The notes beneath the pieces were generated by a model. It saw only the letters and a program-made list of their open reading frames with translations. It ran no database searches and was not told the origin of the DNA. A stretch of DNA of 64,000 bases from Claveliimonas sp034178805. Its GTDB lineage: Bacteria; Bacillota; Clostridia; Lachnospirales; Lachnospiraceae. The position numbers and the translations under genes are program-made. Positions within the stretch are counted from its first letter, which is position 1; each line of letters begins with the position of its first letter. The stretch is from the NCBI RefSeq assembly GCF_050314255.1, contig NZ_JBNPMZ010000002.1:124001-188000 (forward strand), in the 5' to 3' direction. Below are positions 51,047-60,249 of this stretch, one piece after another.

Positions 51047-51925
51047 TTAACCCTTAATACCTCCGGTTACACCACCGATAATCTTCTCAGACAGGAAGAT
51101 ATACAGAATGAATGTCGGCAGGAATACAATTGTAACTGCTGCGAACATACCAGCCCAGTCACCCGTGTATTTCATAGAGTTAATCATACCGAACAGGCCT
51201 ACTGCTACAGGCTTCATCTGATCGGAATTTGCAAAAATCAATGACAGGAAATACTCATTCCAGATATTAATAAAGTTAAAAATTGTTACCGTTACCAAAC
51301 CGGACTGTGCCATCGGGAACATAATTTTCCAGAATGTCTTCATCGGAGGACATCCGTCAATAGCTGCTGCCTCCTCGTATGTACGTGACAGGTTCGAGAA
51401 GAATGTCAGCAGGAAAATAGTCGTATATGGCACGTTAATTCCGATGTAAAGAAGAATCAGCACCACCTTATTCAGCACCAGGTTATTCAGGATACCGGTA
51501 GATGCCACAATTCCAAACAACGGAAGGATTACCATAATAATCGGTGTACCCATGGCAGATACGAAACTTGTCTGGATAATCTTATTTCCAACAAATGTAA
51601 ATCTGGACAACACATACGCTGCCGGTGCACAGATAAGAACCAATGCAACACAGGATACTACAGAATATAACAGTGAGTTTCCAAAGAACATGGATACATT
51701 GGATGTTGTCCATGCCTTCACATAGTTTTCAAAATGAAGCCCCGTCGGGAACTTCAGTGTATTTCCCTGGAAAATATCCGGTGTAGTAGATAATCCTGCT
51801 GCAAATACCCAGCCCAGCAGAACAAATGTAAATACTACCCAGAGAATCAGGATAATATATCCCGGAAGCAGCTTCGCTTCTTTTTTCCAGTTCACTTTAT
51901 CGCGGACTTTCTTTTCTTTTGCCAT
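51047..51925 (-). CDS. ABC sugar permease (MalG-like)
   Basis: 292 aa, six TM helices (first LPGYIILILWVVFTFVLLGW). The EAA loop for ATPase contact is YEEAAAIDGCPPMKTFWKIM FPM. Pairs with the MalF-like permease upstream. No ATPase gene in the operon; a shared MsmK-type ATPase probably energises it, as is usual in Firmicute CUT1 transporters. Confidence 0.92.
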   Translation of the reverse strand: MAKEKKVRDKVNWKKEAKLLPGYIILILWVVFTFVLLGWVFAAGLSTTPDIFQGNTLKFPTGLHFENYVKAWTTSNVSMFFGNSLLYSVVSCVALVLICAPAAYVLSRFTFVGNKIIQTSFVSAMGTPIIMVILPLFGIVASTGILNNLVLNKVVLILLYIGINVPYTTIFLLTFFSNLSRTYEEAAAIDGCPPMKTFWKIMFPMAQSGLVTVTIFNFINIWNEYFLSLIFANSDQMKPVAVGLFGMINSMKYTGDWAGMFAAVTIVFLPTFILYIFLSEKIIGGVTGGIKG

Positions 51926-51939
51926 AACTGCTCCCTCCT

Positions 51940-52845
51940 TTAAAATTCCAGATCGTCATCTTTTAACACTTTATTACAAACAGTAAACACAATAACCACA
52001 CAGATACACAGCATAACACCGATAGCCGCAGACAGACCAGCATCTCGTGCTGTTACCGTATTTCCTGCACCAAACATCTTCAGATACATGTACTGCACCG
52101 GAACGATGGTTGACTGCTCTGCCGTTACTGTTGAGAACAGCTGTGACCAGACAAAGAAACCAACGGAAGTAACACTCCACATGGTAATGTTAGTCTTGAA
52201 CACGCCTTTCAGAAGAGGCATGGTCATATATCTGAATTGCTGAGGTTTATTTGCCCCATCAATTGTTGCCGCTTCATAAAGATCCGGACTGATTCGCTCA
52301 ATACCACTGGTCCAGATCAGCATATGGTATCCAATCATACCAAAACAGTAAGCAATCAAAAGAGCCATAAATTTATGGTCGCCATCCGTCCACGGAATAG
52401 CTGCCAGTTTTGTCAGATGTAATTTTGTAAAAAATGTTTTCAACAGACCAAACTGACTGCTGTATACATACTGCAGCCACATGGTTGCAAGTGCTACCGC
52501 ACTGATAATATTCGGCAGATAAATGATTGCTCTGAAAAACTTCTTAAAACGAATTCCGCTGGTCAGTATTACTGACAACAGAAGTGAAATACTCATAACA
52601 ATAATGCCACCGATCAGCCAGATCTTCAGCAGGTTCATCATCGCTGTTCTAAAAAGCGCAGTCTGCATCAGCGAAACATAATTGCTAACTCCTGCAAAAG
52701 ACCATTCGCTCATACTGTCCGTTACGCCTTCAATATTAAAGAAGCTCATAAGCAATGTTCTGAGGATTGGATAAATAAATATTACTGCGAAAAATAATAC
52801 CGCTGGAGTCAGAAATGTTACTATCATTCCTTTATTTTTTTTCAT
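51940..52845 (-). CDS. ABC sugar permease (MalF-like)
   Basis: 301 aa from the ATG at 52845 (AAGGAG, spacing 8). Six TM helices starting VTFLTPAVLFFAVIFIYPIL; EAA loop LYEAATIDGANKPQQFRYMT MPLL. First permease of the operon, after an attenuator hairpin (52874-52909) that separates it from the binding protein gene. Confidence 0.92.
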   Translation of the reverse strand: MKKNKGMIVTFLTPAVLFFAVIFIYPILRTLLMSFFNIEGVTDSMSEWSFAGVSNYVSLMQTALFRTAMMNLLKIWLIGGIIVMSISLLLSVILTSGIRFKKFFRAIIYLPNIISAVALATMWLQYVYSSQFGLLKTFFTKLHLTKLAAIPWTDGDHKFMALLIAYCFGMIGYHMLIWTSGIERISPDLYEAATIDGANKPQQFRYMTMPLLKGVFKTNITMWSVTSVGFFVWSQLFSTVTAEQSTIVPVQYMYLKMFGAGNTVTARDAGLSAAIGVMLCICVVIVFTVCNKVLKDDDLEF

Positions 52846-52873
52846 ACGCACGACTCCTTCCGTTCGTGATAAA

Positions 52874-52909
52874 AATATGGTGGCAGCGTTTAAGCGATGC
52901 CACCATATT
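52874..52909 (-). terminator. Attenuator between binding protein and permease genes
   Basis: 12-bp perfect arms (52874-52885 and 52898-52909, AATATGGTGGCA) with a 12-nt loop, followed by TTTTT on the minus strand. Such hairpins lower expression of the permeases relative to the binding protein. Confidence 0.85.
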
Positions 52910-52923
52910 CCAGTTAGTGTTTC

Positions 52924-54237
52924 TTATTTGCCAGCTGCTGTCATCTCTTTTACGAAATCATCAGCTGAAAGAGTTCCAGCCATCAGTTTGATGAAGTTCT
53001 CTTTCATGATAGGTGTAATGTTCTCATTTGCTTCAGAACCAACTGCCCATGTAAATCTTGTTGTAGATCCTTCCATAACAGGTTTTGCACAGGATACTAA
53101 TGCCGGCCACTCTGTGTTAGTTGTATCAGCCGGGATTCCGATAGAATCTTCTGCAAGTTTCTGGTCATATTCGCCCTTTGTAATCTTAGTAATCAGATCA
53201 AATGCTTCCTGAGCTTTCTTGGAATCTTTGTTGATTGCGAATACCTGAGCACCAAAGTTGTTGCTCTCTACACCTGTAGCTCCAACACCTTCAGCTTCCA
53301 GATTTGTCTTAACTTCCGGAAGTGCCGGATATGCGAAACATCCCCAGTTAAAGTTCTCACCAGCGATTTCTTTAACTTCGTTCGGAAGCCAGGATCCATT
53401 TAAGTACATAGCAACCTGTCCAGTTGCAAGCTCCTGATTCTGACCTGCCGGCCATACGTTTGTTCCAACGTTAGCTGAGAAATATCCCTTAGAAGCAAGT
53501 TCTTCGATATCTTTTGCCATCTGAACAACTGCCGGATCATCCCATTTGCCTTCTGTAACAACTTCTCTTACACCAGCCTCACCAACGTATCTTCCAAGGT
53601 GATATCCGATTACACATGTTGCATAAGCATCATCCATTGTAAGAGGTGTAATTCCTGCATCTTTTAATTTCTGGCAAGCTGCAAGGAACTCTTCCCATGT
53701 TGCCGGTGCTTCTTTAATTCCTGCCTGATCAAACAGATCCTGATTGTAGAAGAATGCAAATACGTTCGGCTGATAAGGAATACTCTTTAATGTGCCGCCG
53801 CCTTTTTCTCTGCAGGCTGCGATCAGACCCGCATTAGCTGTTGCCTCATAATCTCCGGCTTTTGCCATATCTTCCAGGTCTAACAGATATTTGCCCCATG
53901 CATCATTAACACGGTCGATATCCTCGTCGAACATATCAATCTCTGTTCCTGCATCGAGTGCTGCCTGAAGACCTTCGCGGATACCGGTACGTCCCTTGAA
54001 CTGAACATCAACCTCTACGCCTGTCTCCTCTGTGTAAGCATCGATGGCTGCCTTGATTGCCTGTCCCTGTGGCTCTGTTGCTTCCCACATGGACCAGTAA
54101 ACAAGCTTGTCTCCACCCTTGCTTTCGCTACCGCTGTCTCCGCCGTCGGAACTCTCAGAAGAGCTTCCGCCACAGCCTGCAAGCATCGTTGCTGCCATTG
54201 CCACGCACAGTAATGCGCTTACAAGTTTCTTTTTCAT
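52924..54237 (-). CDS. ABC sugar-binding lipoprotein
   Basis: 437 aa. Signal peptide and lipobox (LLCVAMAATMLAGCGGSSSE), then type-1 solute-binding fold: KLVYWSMWEATEPQGQAIKA, NVFAFFYNQDLFDQAGIKEA, ATGQVAMYLNGSWLPNEVKE. CUT1 family protein that captures oligosaccharides. First gene of the operon, opposite an AraC regulator. Its partner sugar cannot be read from sequence but the operon suggests a galactose/hexosamine-containing disaccharide. Confidence 0.92.
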   Translation of the reverse strand: MKKKLVSALLCVAMAATMLAGCGGSSSESSDGGDSGSESKGGDKLVYWSMWEATEPQGQAIKAAIDAYTEETGVEVDVQFKGRTGIREGLQAALDAGTEIDMFDEDIDRVNDAWGKYLLDLEDMAKAGDYEATANAGLIAACREKGGGTLKSIPYQPNVFAFFYNQDLFDQAGIKEAPATWEEFLAACQKLKDAGITPLTMDDAYATCVIGYHLGRYVGEAGVREVVTEGKWDDPAVVQMAKDIEELASKGYFSANVGTNVWPAGQNQELATGQVAMYLNGSWLPNEVKEIAGENFNWGCFAYPALPEVKTNLEAEGVGATGVESNNFGAQVFAINKDSKKAQEAFDLITKITKGEYDQKLAEDSIGIPADTTNTEWPALVSCAKPVMEGSTTRFTWAVGSEANENITPIMKENFIKLMAGTLSADDFVKEMTAAGK

Positions 54238-54317
54238 AATACTTTACCTCCTATAAAGTCTGTTTGTTGTTAAATTCATTGTAGTATAAAAATGCACAAA
54301 AATCTTTATCCAATATG

Positions 54318-54378
54318 GCAGATAATTTGCACTATCCGCTTTTTTTCATTTGCCTTATCTGCAAATAAAGTGTATAAT
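54318..54378. promoter_or_regulatory. AraC-type operator pair and regulator promoter
   Basis: GCAGATAA at 54318-54325 and its inverted copy TTATCTGC at 54355-54362, with similar flanks (TTTGC). The plus-strand promoter TTGCCT (54350-54355), 17 bp, TATAAT (54373-54378) for the AraC gene overlaps the second arm. These are likely regulator sites controlling both the regulator and the divergent sugar operon. Confidence 0.7.
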
Positions 54379-54443
54379 CTTAGTGAGATTTCACAAATTA
54401 AAATTTACAGAATTTTCCTTATCCTGCTAAACGGAGGTATTTC

Positions 54444-55355
54444 ATGGCTTATATAGGTACAAAACTTACAAATTCCATAACTATAGAAAAAATATACAGC
54501 ATCCATTATTTTGAATACATGAGCAACTTTTCCTTTGAAGGAGAAGTCCATAATTTTTGGGAATTTGTCTGTGTAGACAAAGGGGAAGTAGTGATAACCG
54601 CCGGCAAGAAAAACATGACTTTAAAAAAAGGTGATGTAGCCTTTCACAAACCAAACGAATTCCACAACGTAACTGCCGATGGAGAAACCGCTCCTAACCT
54701 GGTAGTTATTTCTTTCAAATGTGACAGTGATGCCATGCGTTTCTTCAACGACCGGGTGCTTCATGTAGACGAGACAGAACGTAATCTTCTCGCCGACATT
54801 ATAATCGAGGCCAGACGCTGCTTTGACTGTCGCCTGGATGACCCTTATCTTCAGAATATGCCCAAAAAAGAACCGGATCAGTTCGGTTCCGAACAGATGA
54901 TACGCCTGTGTCTGGAACACTTTCTCATTCATCTGATTCGAAGATATTCCAACCCCTTCGTTCTTGGTCGAAAACCACGTCTGGAGATTCCAAAAGCAAC
55001 CAAGACCAAAAGCGATACCGACATATTTAACCGGGTAGTAGATTATCTGGAAGCCCACCTTGGCTCTCATGTTACTATTGAGCAGATCTGCAAGGATAAT
55101 CTGATCGGCCGCTCTCATCTCCAGAAAATATTCCGGGAACGCAGCGGCCTTGGTGTAATTGAATACTTTTCAACCATGAAAATATCTGCCGCAAAACAGA
55201 TGATACGGACCAACCGCCTGAACTTCACGCAGATTTCCGAGCAGCTGGGGTATACCTCCATCCATTATTTTTCACGGCAGTTCAAAAAAATGACAGGTAT
55301 GACTCCTTCAGAATACGCCTCCTCGATTAAAGCCATATCTGAGGGAAGCTTTTAA
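54444..55355 (+). CDS. AraC-family transcriptional regulator
   Basis: 303 aa. N-terminal cupin sugar-sensing domain (HNFWEFVCVDKGEVVITAGK, KGDVAFHKPNEFHNVTADGE), C-terminal two-HTH DNA-binding domain (VTIEQICKDNLIGRSHLQKI, FTQISEQLGYTSIHYFSRQF). Divergent from the sugar operon, which it is expected to control in response to the sugar. Its end overlaps the stop of argD by 4 bases. Confidence 0.9.
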   Translation: MAYIGTKLTNSITIEKIYSIHYFEYMSNFSFEGEVHNFWEFVCVDKGEVVITAGKKNMTLKKGDVAFHKPNEFHNVTADGETAPNLVVISFKCDSDAMRFFNDRVLHVDETERNLLADIIIEARRCFDCRLDDPYLQNMPKKEPDQFGSEQMIRLCLEHFLIHLIRRYSNPFVLGRKPRLEIPKATKTKSDTDIFNRVVDYLEAHLGSHVTIEQICKDNLIGRSHLQKIFRERSGLGVIEYFSTMKISAAKQMIRTNRLNFTQISEQLGYTSIHYFSRQFKKMTGMTPSEYASSIKAISEGSF

Positions 55356-56524
55356 GCACTCAATACCTTTTTCAAAATCTCCATTCCTTTGTCAATTTCT
55401 TCATATGTAATGGTAAGCGGCGGCAAAAAGCGAAGCTTCGTCTTTGCCGTCAGTACCAGTGCACCTTCTGCTGCACATTTCCCCGCTGTCTCGGCAGCCG
55501 TGTATCCTTCTGCAAGTTCTGCTCCCAGCATCAGACCCAATCCTGTAACTCCCGTAATCTGTGGGATCGCTTCCAGCTTTTCTTTCATATATGCAGATTT
55601 CGCCTTCACTTCTTCCAGAAATTCCGGTTTTGTTACTTTATTCAGAATATAACGTGCACCTGCACAGGCTACCGGATTGCCTCCAAATGTGGAGCCATGC
55701 ATTCCGTACCCCAGAACTTCCGATACCTTCTCGCCCATAAGCACCGCACCGATCGGCAGACCTCCGCCCAGTCCTTTTGCAAGGGAAACCACATCCGGTT
55801 TCACGCCGTACTGCTCGTAACAGAGCAGGGTTCCGGTACGTGCAATTCCTGTCTGTACTTCATCGATCACAAATACCAGATCTCTCTCCCTGCAGATTTC
55901 TTCGATACGTTTCACAAACTCCTGAGAAACCGGAACAACTCCGCCTTCCCCCTGAATCAGCTCTATCATAATCGCGCAAACACTGTCGTCCACAGCAGCC
56001 TCAAGCCCTGCCAGATCTCCCGCATCCACATATTTGAATCCATCAGTCAGCGGAAGGAAATATTTGTGGAACACTTCCTGTCCGGTCGCAGCAAGTGTGG
56101 TAATCGTTCTTCCATGGAAGGAATTATTCAGAGTAATCACCTTATTGCAATGCTCTCCATGCTTTTCCGCACCATATTTTCTAGCAACCTTCAGTGCGCC
56201 CTCATTAGCCTCCGCACCGGAATTTCCAAAGAATACTTTCGAAAATCCTGTATATTCACACAACAGCTCTGCCACATCTCCATCCGGCTGTGAATAATAC
56301 AGATTGGACACATGCTGAAGAGTATGAGCCTGCGCAGATACTGCTTCTGCCCATCCTTCATCCGCGTATCCCAGGCAATTCACACCAATACCGCTGGTAA
56401 AATCAATATATTCCTTTCCTTCCTCGTCATATCCCGTTGCACCCTTTCCTCGCACGAGAGAGACCGGAAATCTTTTATACGTATGGCAAATATACTGCTG
56501 ATCTTTTTCCTGAATCTTATCCAT
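55352..56524 (-). CDS. argD: Acetylornithine aminotransferase-type class III aminotransferase
   Basis: 390 aa. PLP enzyme: GKEYIDFTSGIGVNCLGYAD, FGNSGAEANEGALKVARKYG, NSFHGRTITTLAATGQE, VFVIDEVQTGIARTGTLLCY and the PLP lysine in DVVSLAKGLGGGLPIGAV. Matches ArgD size and start (KRFPVSLVRGKGATGYDEEG). Single gene here without other arginine genes. Confidence 0.88.
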   Translation of the reverse strand: MDKIQEKDQQYICHTYKRFPVSLVRGKGATGYDEEGKEYIDFTSGIGVNCLGYADEGWAEAVSAQAHTLQHVSNLYYSQPDGDVAELLCEYTGFSKVFFGNSGAEANEGALKVARKYGAEKHGEHCNKVITLNNSFHGRTITTLAATGQEVFHKYFLPLTDGFKYVDAGDLAGLEAAVDDSVCAIMIELIQGEGGVVPVSQEFVKRIEEICRERDLVFVIDEVQTGIARTGTLLCYEQYGVKPDVVSLAKGLGGGLPIGAVLMGEKVSEVLGYGMHGSTFGGNPVACAGARYILNKVTKPEFLEEVKAKSAYMKEKLEAIPQITGVTGLGLMLGAELAEGYTAAETAGKCAAEGALVLTAKTKLRFLPPLTITYEEIDKGMEILKKVLSA

Positions 56525-56556
56525 CTGAACATCTCTCCTTTATCATAAATTAAATA

Positions 56557-56579
56557 CGCCGCTGGAATTTCCAACGGCG
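56557..56579 (-). terminator. Terminator after rpsR
   Basis: Arms 56557-56566 (CGCCGCTGGA) and 56570-56579 with one mismatch, followed by TATTTAATTT on the minus strand. Confidence 0.7.
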
Positions 56580-56590
56580 GTCATTATTTA

Positions 56591-56857
56591 TTACTCCTGT
56601 ACGTATGGCATAAGAGCGATGTGACGTGCTCTCTTGATAGCTACAGTAAGAGCTCTCTGATGTTTTGCACAGTTTCCTGTGATTCTTCTTGGAAGGATTT
56701 TTCCTCTCTCAGAGATGTATTTTCTTAATTTAGCTACATCCTTGTAATCGATTTCGTTATTCTCTTTACCACAGAATACACAAACTTTTTTTCTTCTGCG
56801 TCCGCCGCCTCTTCTCTTGAAGCCGCCTTCCGGACGATTTCCTTTATCGTAAGCCAT
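56591..56857 (-). CDS. rpsR: 30S ribosomal protein S18
   Basis: 88 aa, with a Cys-containing start KKVCVFCGKENNEIDYKDVA and KLRKYISERGKILPRRITGN, CAKHQRALTVAIKRARHIAL, the S18 signature. Last gene of the rpsF-ssb-rpsR operon. Confidence 0.97.
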   Translation of the reverse strand: MAYDKGNRPEGGFKRRGGGRRRKKVCVFCGKENNEIDYKDVAKLRKYISERGKILPRRITGNCAKHQRALTVAIKRARHIALMPYVQE

Positions 56858-56990
56858 CTTTGCTTCCTCCTTACATTAATTAATGAAGTTCTTTTTCCTA
56901 AGCTCGAAAAGACCTTGCTAAAGAAAAAGAACAACCTTCGCACCAGATTCGCACTTCGCGTTCCGCTCGTGCTCATTAAGTGCTCTAGGT

Positions 56991-57434
56991 TTAGTTAAAC
57001 GGTAATTCTTCATCTATTCCGTCCGGAATGTTCATGAAGCCGTCTCCTGCCGGAGCACTCGGTGCCGGTGCCGGAGCCGCCTGGTGGAAACCTCCTGCAT
57101 TAGCATCACTTGCTGCTTTGCTCTCTGCAAATTCCTGTTCTTCTACTACCACTTCTGTCGTGTATACCTTCACGCCATCCTTGTTAGTATAGCTTCCCGT
57201 CTGGATACGTCCGCAGACCGTAACCCGCAGTCCCTGACGGTAATATCTCTCAGCATGCTCTGCCTGTCTTCCAAATGCCACACACGGAATAAAATCTGCC
57301 GTTGCTTCTCCATCTCTTCTGAAACGGCGGTCAACAGCCAGCGTGTATCTGGCAATGGCCAACGGGTTCTCTCCCTGTGAATATCTCACTTCAGGATCCC
57401 TTGTAAGGCGTCCCATCAAAATTACTTTATTCAT
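56991..57434 (-). CDS. ssb: Single-stranded DNA-binding protein
   Basis: 147 aa. OB fold: MNKVILMGRLTRDPEVRYSQ, YTLAVDRRFRRDGEATADFI, PCVAFGRQAEHAERYYRQG; linker A/P-rich; C-terminal tip DGIDEELPFN (the acidic D-(x)-L-P-F protein-interaction tip). Between rpsF and rpsR, the standard bacterial position. Confidence 0.97.
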   Translation of the reverse strand: MNKVILMGRLTRDPEVRYSQGENPLAIARYTLAVDRRFRRDGEATADFIPCVAFGRQAEHAERYYRQGLRVTVCGRIQTGSYTNKDGVKVYTTEVVVEEQEFAESKAASDANAGGFHQAAPAPAPSAPAGDGFMNIPDGIDEELPFN

Positions 57435-57452
57435 TCTTTTCCCTCTCTTCTA

Positions 57453-57737
57453 CTATGCTTCCTGTTTCACGCATAAATATCTGAGTACGTTGTCCATGAT
57501 ACGAATTCTCTTCTCAACTTCGCCTGGAACTGTAGCATCAGACTCGAAGTGGATGAAATAGTAATATGCTTCTTTCATCTTCTGAATTTCGTAAGCTAAT
57601 CTCTTCTTACCCCATTCATCAACGTCTGTCACATTTCCACCGAAACGGGTAACTAATGCCTTTACCTTTTCGATTACCTGTGCCCTTTCGTCGTCTTCGA
57701 TTTTTGCATTGACTACAACAGCTAATTCATACTTGTT
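57453..57737 (-). CDS. rpsF: 30S ribosomal protein S6
   Basis: 94 aa from the ATG at 57737 (AGAAGGAGGTG site). NKYELAVVVNAKIEDDERAQ, TDVDEWGKKRLAYEIQKMKE AYYYFIHFES, ending NVLRYLCVKQEA, the S6 pattern. First gene of the operon; the longer start at 57794 enters the leader. Confidence 0.97.
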   Translation of the reverse strand, partial: NKYELAVVVNAKIEDDERAQVIEKVKALVTRFGGNVTDVDEWGKKRLAYEIQKMKEAYYYFIHFESDATVPGEVEKRIRIMDNVLRYLCVKQEA

Positions 57738-57835
57738 CATGTAGTTTGCACCTCCTTCTGGTCTTTTGGCCCCCGTCCCTAATTGCGGGAGCAAGGATAT
57801 TCATCCGTTTTGCCGGACGAACATTAATATATCAC
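57738..57835 (-). promoter_or_regulatory. Candidate S6:S18 autoregulatory leader
   Basis: On the minus strand an 8-bp stem TTCGTCCG-GCAAAA-CGGATGAA (about 57800-57821), then a GC-rich segment CCCGCAATTAGGGACGGGGG before the ribosome site. A leader RNA bound by S6:S18 is known for this operon in many bacteria; the fit of this sequence to that consensus has not been checked. Confidence 0.45.
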
Positions 57836-57879
57836 AATTTGATATGCTATCACATTTTCCCAAAAGAATCAAGCACTTT

Positions 57880-58068
57880 TCACAAAGATTTTCTCAGACT
57901 TTTTGTATTCTTTTCCACCAGCTTTCGCGCAATCATGATCTGATGACCGCATCCCACACATTTTAATCGAAAATCTGCTCCCACACGGAGGATCTCCCAC
58001 TCATAACTGCCACAGGGATGTTTCTTTTTCAACTTTACAATATCTCCCACTTCATATACAAGTGCCAT
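57880..58068 (-). CDS. DUF951 family protein
   Basis: 62 aa. EVGDIVKLKKKHPCGSYEWE ILRVGADFRLKC then VGCGHQIMIARK: a KHPCG motif and a C-x-x-C, as in DUF951 proteins, which are often encoded near rpsF or mscS in Firmicutes. Function unknown; probably a small metal-binding, nucleic-acid-related protein. Confidence 0.88.
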   Translation of the reverse strand: MALVYEVGDIVKLKKKHPCGSYEWEILRVGADFRLKCVGCGHQIMIARKLVEKNTKSLRKSL

Positions 58069-58083
58069 TTCGCCACTCCCTCC

Positions 58084-58914
58084 TTACTCAATTATTCTTT
58101 CAGACTCCTTCACACCTCTTACCACAAACCGGTCATCATTGCTGGCCTTAGTACAGGTAGACAGAGTTACGATCACATCATCGGTTCCCACCTCTATACC
58201 GGTATCATAGGCAGCCACCTCTTTGGTCATGTTCAGAAATGCCTGATAGTCTTCATCTGATGCAAATTCCGTAAGATATGTATCAGAAGTATCTTTTACA
58301 ACTCCTGTTGAGTAAATGTGATACGTAATCTCCCGTCCATCCGGTGTATAAATATAGAAGTAAGGATTAGCCTCCCAGAATGATTTATCCTCATATTTGG
58401 CCAGATCATGGAACATGGAATTGTCATTCATTCTGTGTCCATATATGATTGTATTTCTGTCATTGAAATCCGGATTATTATAAACATTTACAAATATTGC
58501 CCCTACTGTATTATCATTTGCCGAAAATGTCTTGTGAAGATAAAGGTCGTTATCGTCTCCCTGCACTACCGGATAGTTGATCTGAGATGGTTCAGGACTG
58601 AATCGAATCCAGCCTACCGTATCCGGATTAATAGCCAGAAGTTCATCAAAATTCACGCGGAAACTGTCTTCCTGTCCCTCTTCTTCCGGTTCCTTCTCCT
58701 CCACAGCGATTTCCAGAATCTTGTCATATTCTGCTTTTCCTTTATGGTATCCGGACATGATCTTATACAGTTGGAATCCGGATACACAAAATACAGCAAT
58801 GGCAACAACCAGCACGATCGTACTGATGATTCCGCCCTTTTTCTGCCGCCTTTCTTCCTTTCTTTTCCTCTTCTGTCTTCTTTTTCTAGCTCTTTTTTTC
58901 TGTCTCTCGTCCAT
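58084..58914 (-). CDS. srtB: Class B sortase
   Basis: 276 aa. Highly basic cytoplasmic start (RQKKRARKRRQKRKRKEERR), one TM (ISTIVLVVAIAVFCVSGFQL), then the sortase fold: catalytic His in NTIIYGHRMNDNSMFHDL, Cys in DDVIVTLSTCTKASNDD (TLSTC) and Arg in DRFVVRGV. Class B by length and spacing. No cell-wall substrate gene is adjacent, so substrates are elsewhere. Confidence 0.92.
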   Translation of the reverse strand: MDERQKKRARKRRQKRKRKEERRQKKGGIISTIVLVVAIAVFCVSGFQLYKIMSGYHKGKAEYDKILEIAVEEKEPEEEGQEDSFRVNFDELLAINPDTVGWIRFSPEPSQINYPVVQGDDNDLYLHKTFSANDNTVGAIFVNVYNNPDFNDRNTIIYGHRMNDNSMFHDLAKYEDKSFWEANPYFYIYTPDGREITYHIYSTGVVKDTSDTYLTEFASDEDYQAFLNMTKEVAAYDTGIEVGTDDVIVTLSTCTKASNDDRFVVRGVKESERIIE

Positions 58915-58937
58915 ATTCTGTCCTTTCCTCTATTTCA

Positions 58938-60236
58938 TTATTTATTCTCCATAATTTCCACAATAACTTCTTCCGTCTTTATCATACCGGGAGAAGCTAT
59001 TTTTCCCATATTACGCATAGTATCTTCCGGTGTTTGACCGTTAATGCCATGGATCTTATCAATACAGACCCCATTTAATGCCATATCAACCGATCGCCAG
59101 GCTGCATCCACAGCCACAACGCCCTTCATGGCACATCCCTGATTACCGCCATCACAGATCATGCCCGTAAGTCCGGATGCCATATTCTGAATTACCATAG
59201 CAATCTGCTCGTCGTCCGCACCTTTCATAAACGCCAGGCCGCAGGCCATTCCCGTTCCTGCCGCAATTCCACAACCACAGAATGCAGACAAACGCCCGGA
59301 ATACTCTTTGATGTACATGGTAATCAGATAACTGAAAGCCGCCGCTCGAAGGAGCATCTCTTCGCTAACCTCCTCCCGGTGAACCTTGTAGCAGGCAAAA
59401 AGCGGCATCGTTGCTATAATACCATGAGCTCCGCTTCCCGTTATACTCATGGCCGGTCTGGAAAGTCCCAGGACGCGCGCTTCGATTGCTCCGTTACAGA
59501 GCAGCTGGGCAGTTGTCCTCTCGTCTGCCGAAATCATCCGGTTCCCATTCTGTGCAAACAGCATAGGTCCTATCGTCGTTCTGTCTGACTGAAGCCCTTC
59601 CTCCAGAAGTTCCAGGTTCATAGAAAATGCATCCCTGATAAACAGAATTTCTTCCTCCGGAACGCTCCTGATATAAGCAAGAATATCTTCCAGACTATAT
59701 CTGTGAATGACTGCTGTTTCCGCTTCGGCAGAACTCTTCGTCTGCCCGTTATCTTCCAGTTTGTCTTCTTTTTCCCCTTCAATCACCTGACCGTTTTTCT
59801 CAATCCAGCGGATATCCGTATGACTGCCGCGTATATGCACACTGCAGGATTCCTTTCCTGCAAAGACCTCTGCATCAATAGTAATCTCTGAACCGATATG
59901 ATCCAATACTACCTTCACCCGGCCTTCTTCCACCATTTCCCCGGCCCGACGGTTATCCTCTTCGGTAATATTCGCAAGGGATTCCAGCCCCAGTTTCTCA
60001 TCCGCCGCCACAGCCCCCAGAGCCGCCGCATACAGATTACCGTAAGAATCTGAATTTGGAATTCCACAGGTAAAAGCATTCTTATACATACCGGAATTCA
60101 GTGCAACCTCCACACGTTCTGCCGGCTTTCCCAACGCCGCTCTTGCAGATGCCACTGCAAAAGCAATGGCTCCGGGCTCTGTAACTCCAAGTGCCGGTTT
60201 CATATCCTCTCTGATTAATTCTGTCAATCTATGCAT
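58938..60236 (-). CDS. cyuA: L-cysteine desulfidase (CyuA/UPF0597 family)
   Basis: 432 aa. Begins REDMKPALGVTEPGAIAFAV and has three well-spaced Cys regions for the iron-sulfur cluster: FCGCGIAAGTGMACGLA and GLTGMICDGGNQGCAMKGVV, the serine-dehydratase-alpha-like/UPF0597 pattern. Members such as CyuA split cysteine to pyruvate, ammonia and sulfide under anaerobic conditions. An acidic insertion near residues 145-165 (EGEKEDKLEDNGQTKSSAE) is extra. Single-gene unit. Confidence 0.85.
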   Translation of the reverse strand: MHRLTELIREDMKPALGVTEPGAIAFAVASARAALGKPAERVEVALNSGMYKNAFTCGIPNSDSYGNLYAAALGAVAADEKLGLESLANITEEDNRRAGEMVEEGRVKVVLDHIGSEITIDAEVFAGKESCSVHIRGSHTDIRWIEKNGQVIEGEKEDKLEDNGQTKSSAEAETAVIHRYSLEDILAYIRSVPEEEILFIRDAFSMNLELLEEGLQSDRTTIGPMLFAQNGNRMISADERTTAQLLCNGAIEARVLGLSRPAMSITGSGAHGIIATMPLFACYKVHREEVSEEMLLRAAAFSYLITMYIKEYSGRLSAFCGCGIAAGTGMACGLAFMKGADDEQIAMVIQNMASGLTGMICDGGNQGCAMKGVVAVDAAWRSVDMALNGVCIDKIHGINGQTPEDTMRNMGKIASPGMIKTEEVIVEIMENK

Positions 60237-60249
60237 ATGATTTCCCCCA

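Noticed and set aside
52874..52909. End-of-operon terminator after the binding protein gene
   Set aside because: The permease genes follow at once on the same strand in a canonical order, so it is better read as an attenuator than an operon end.
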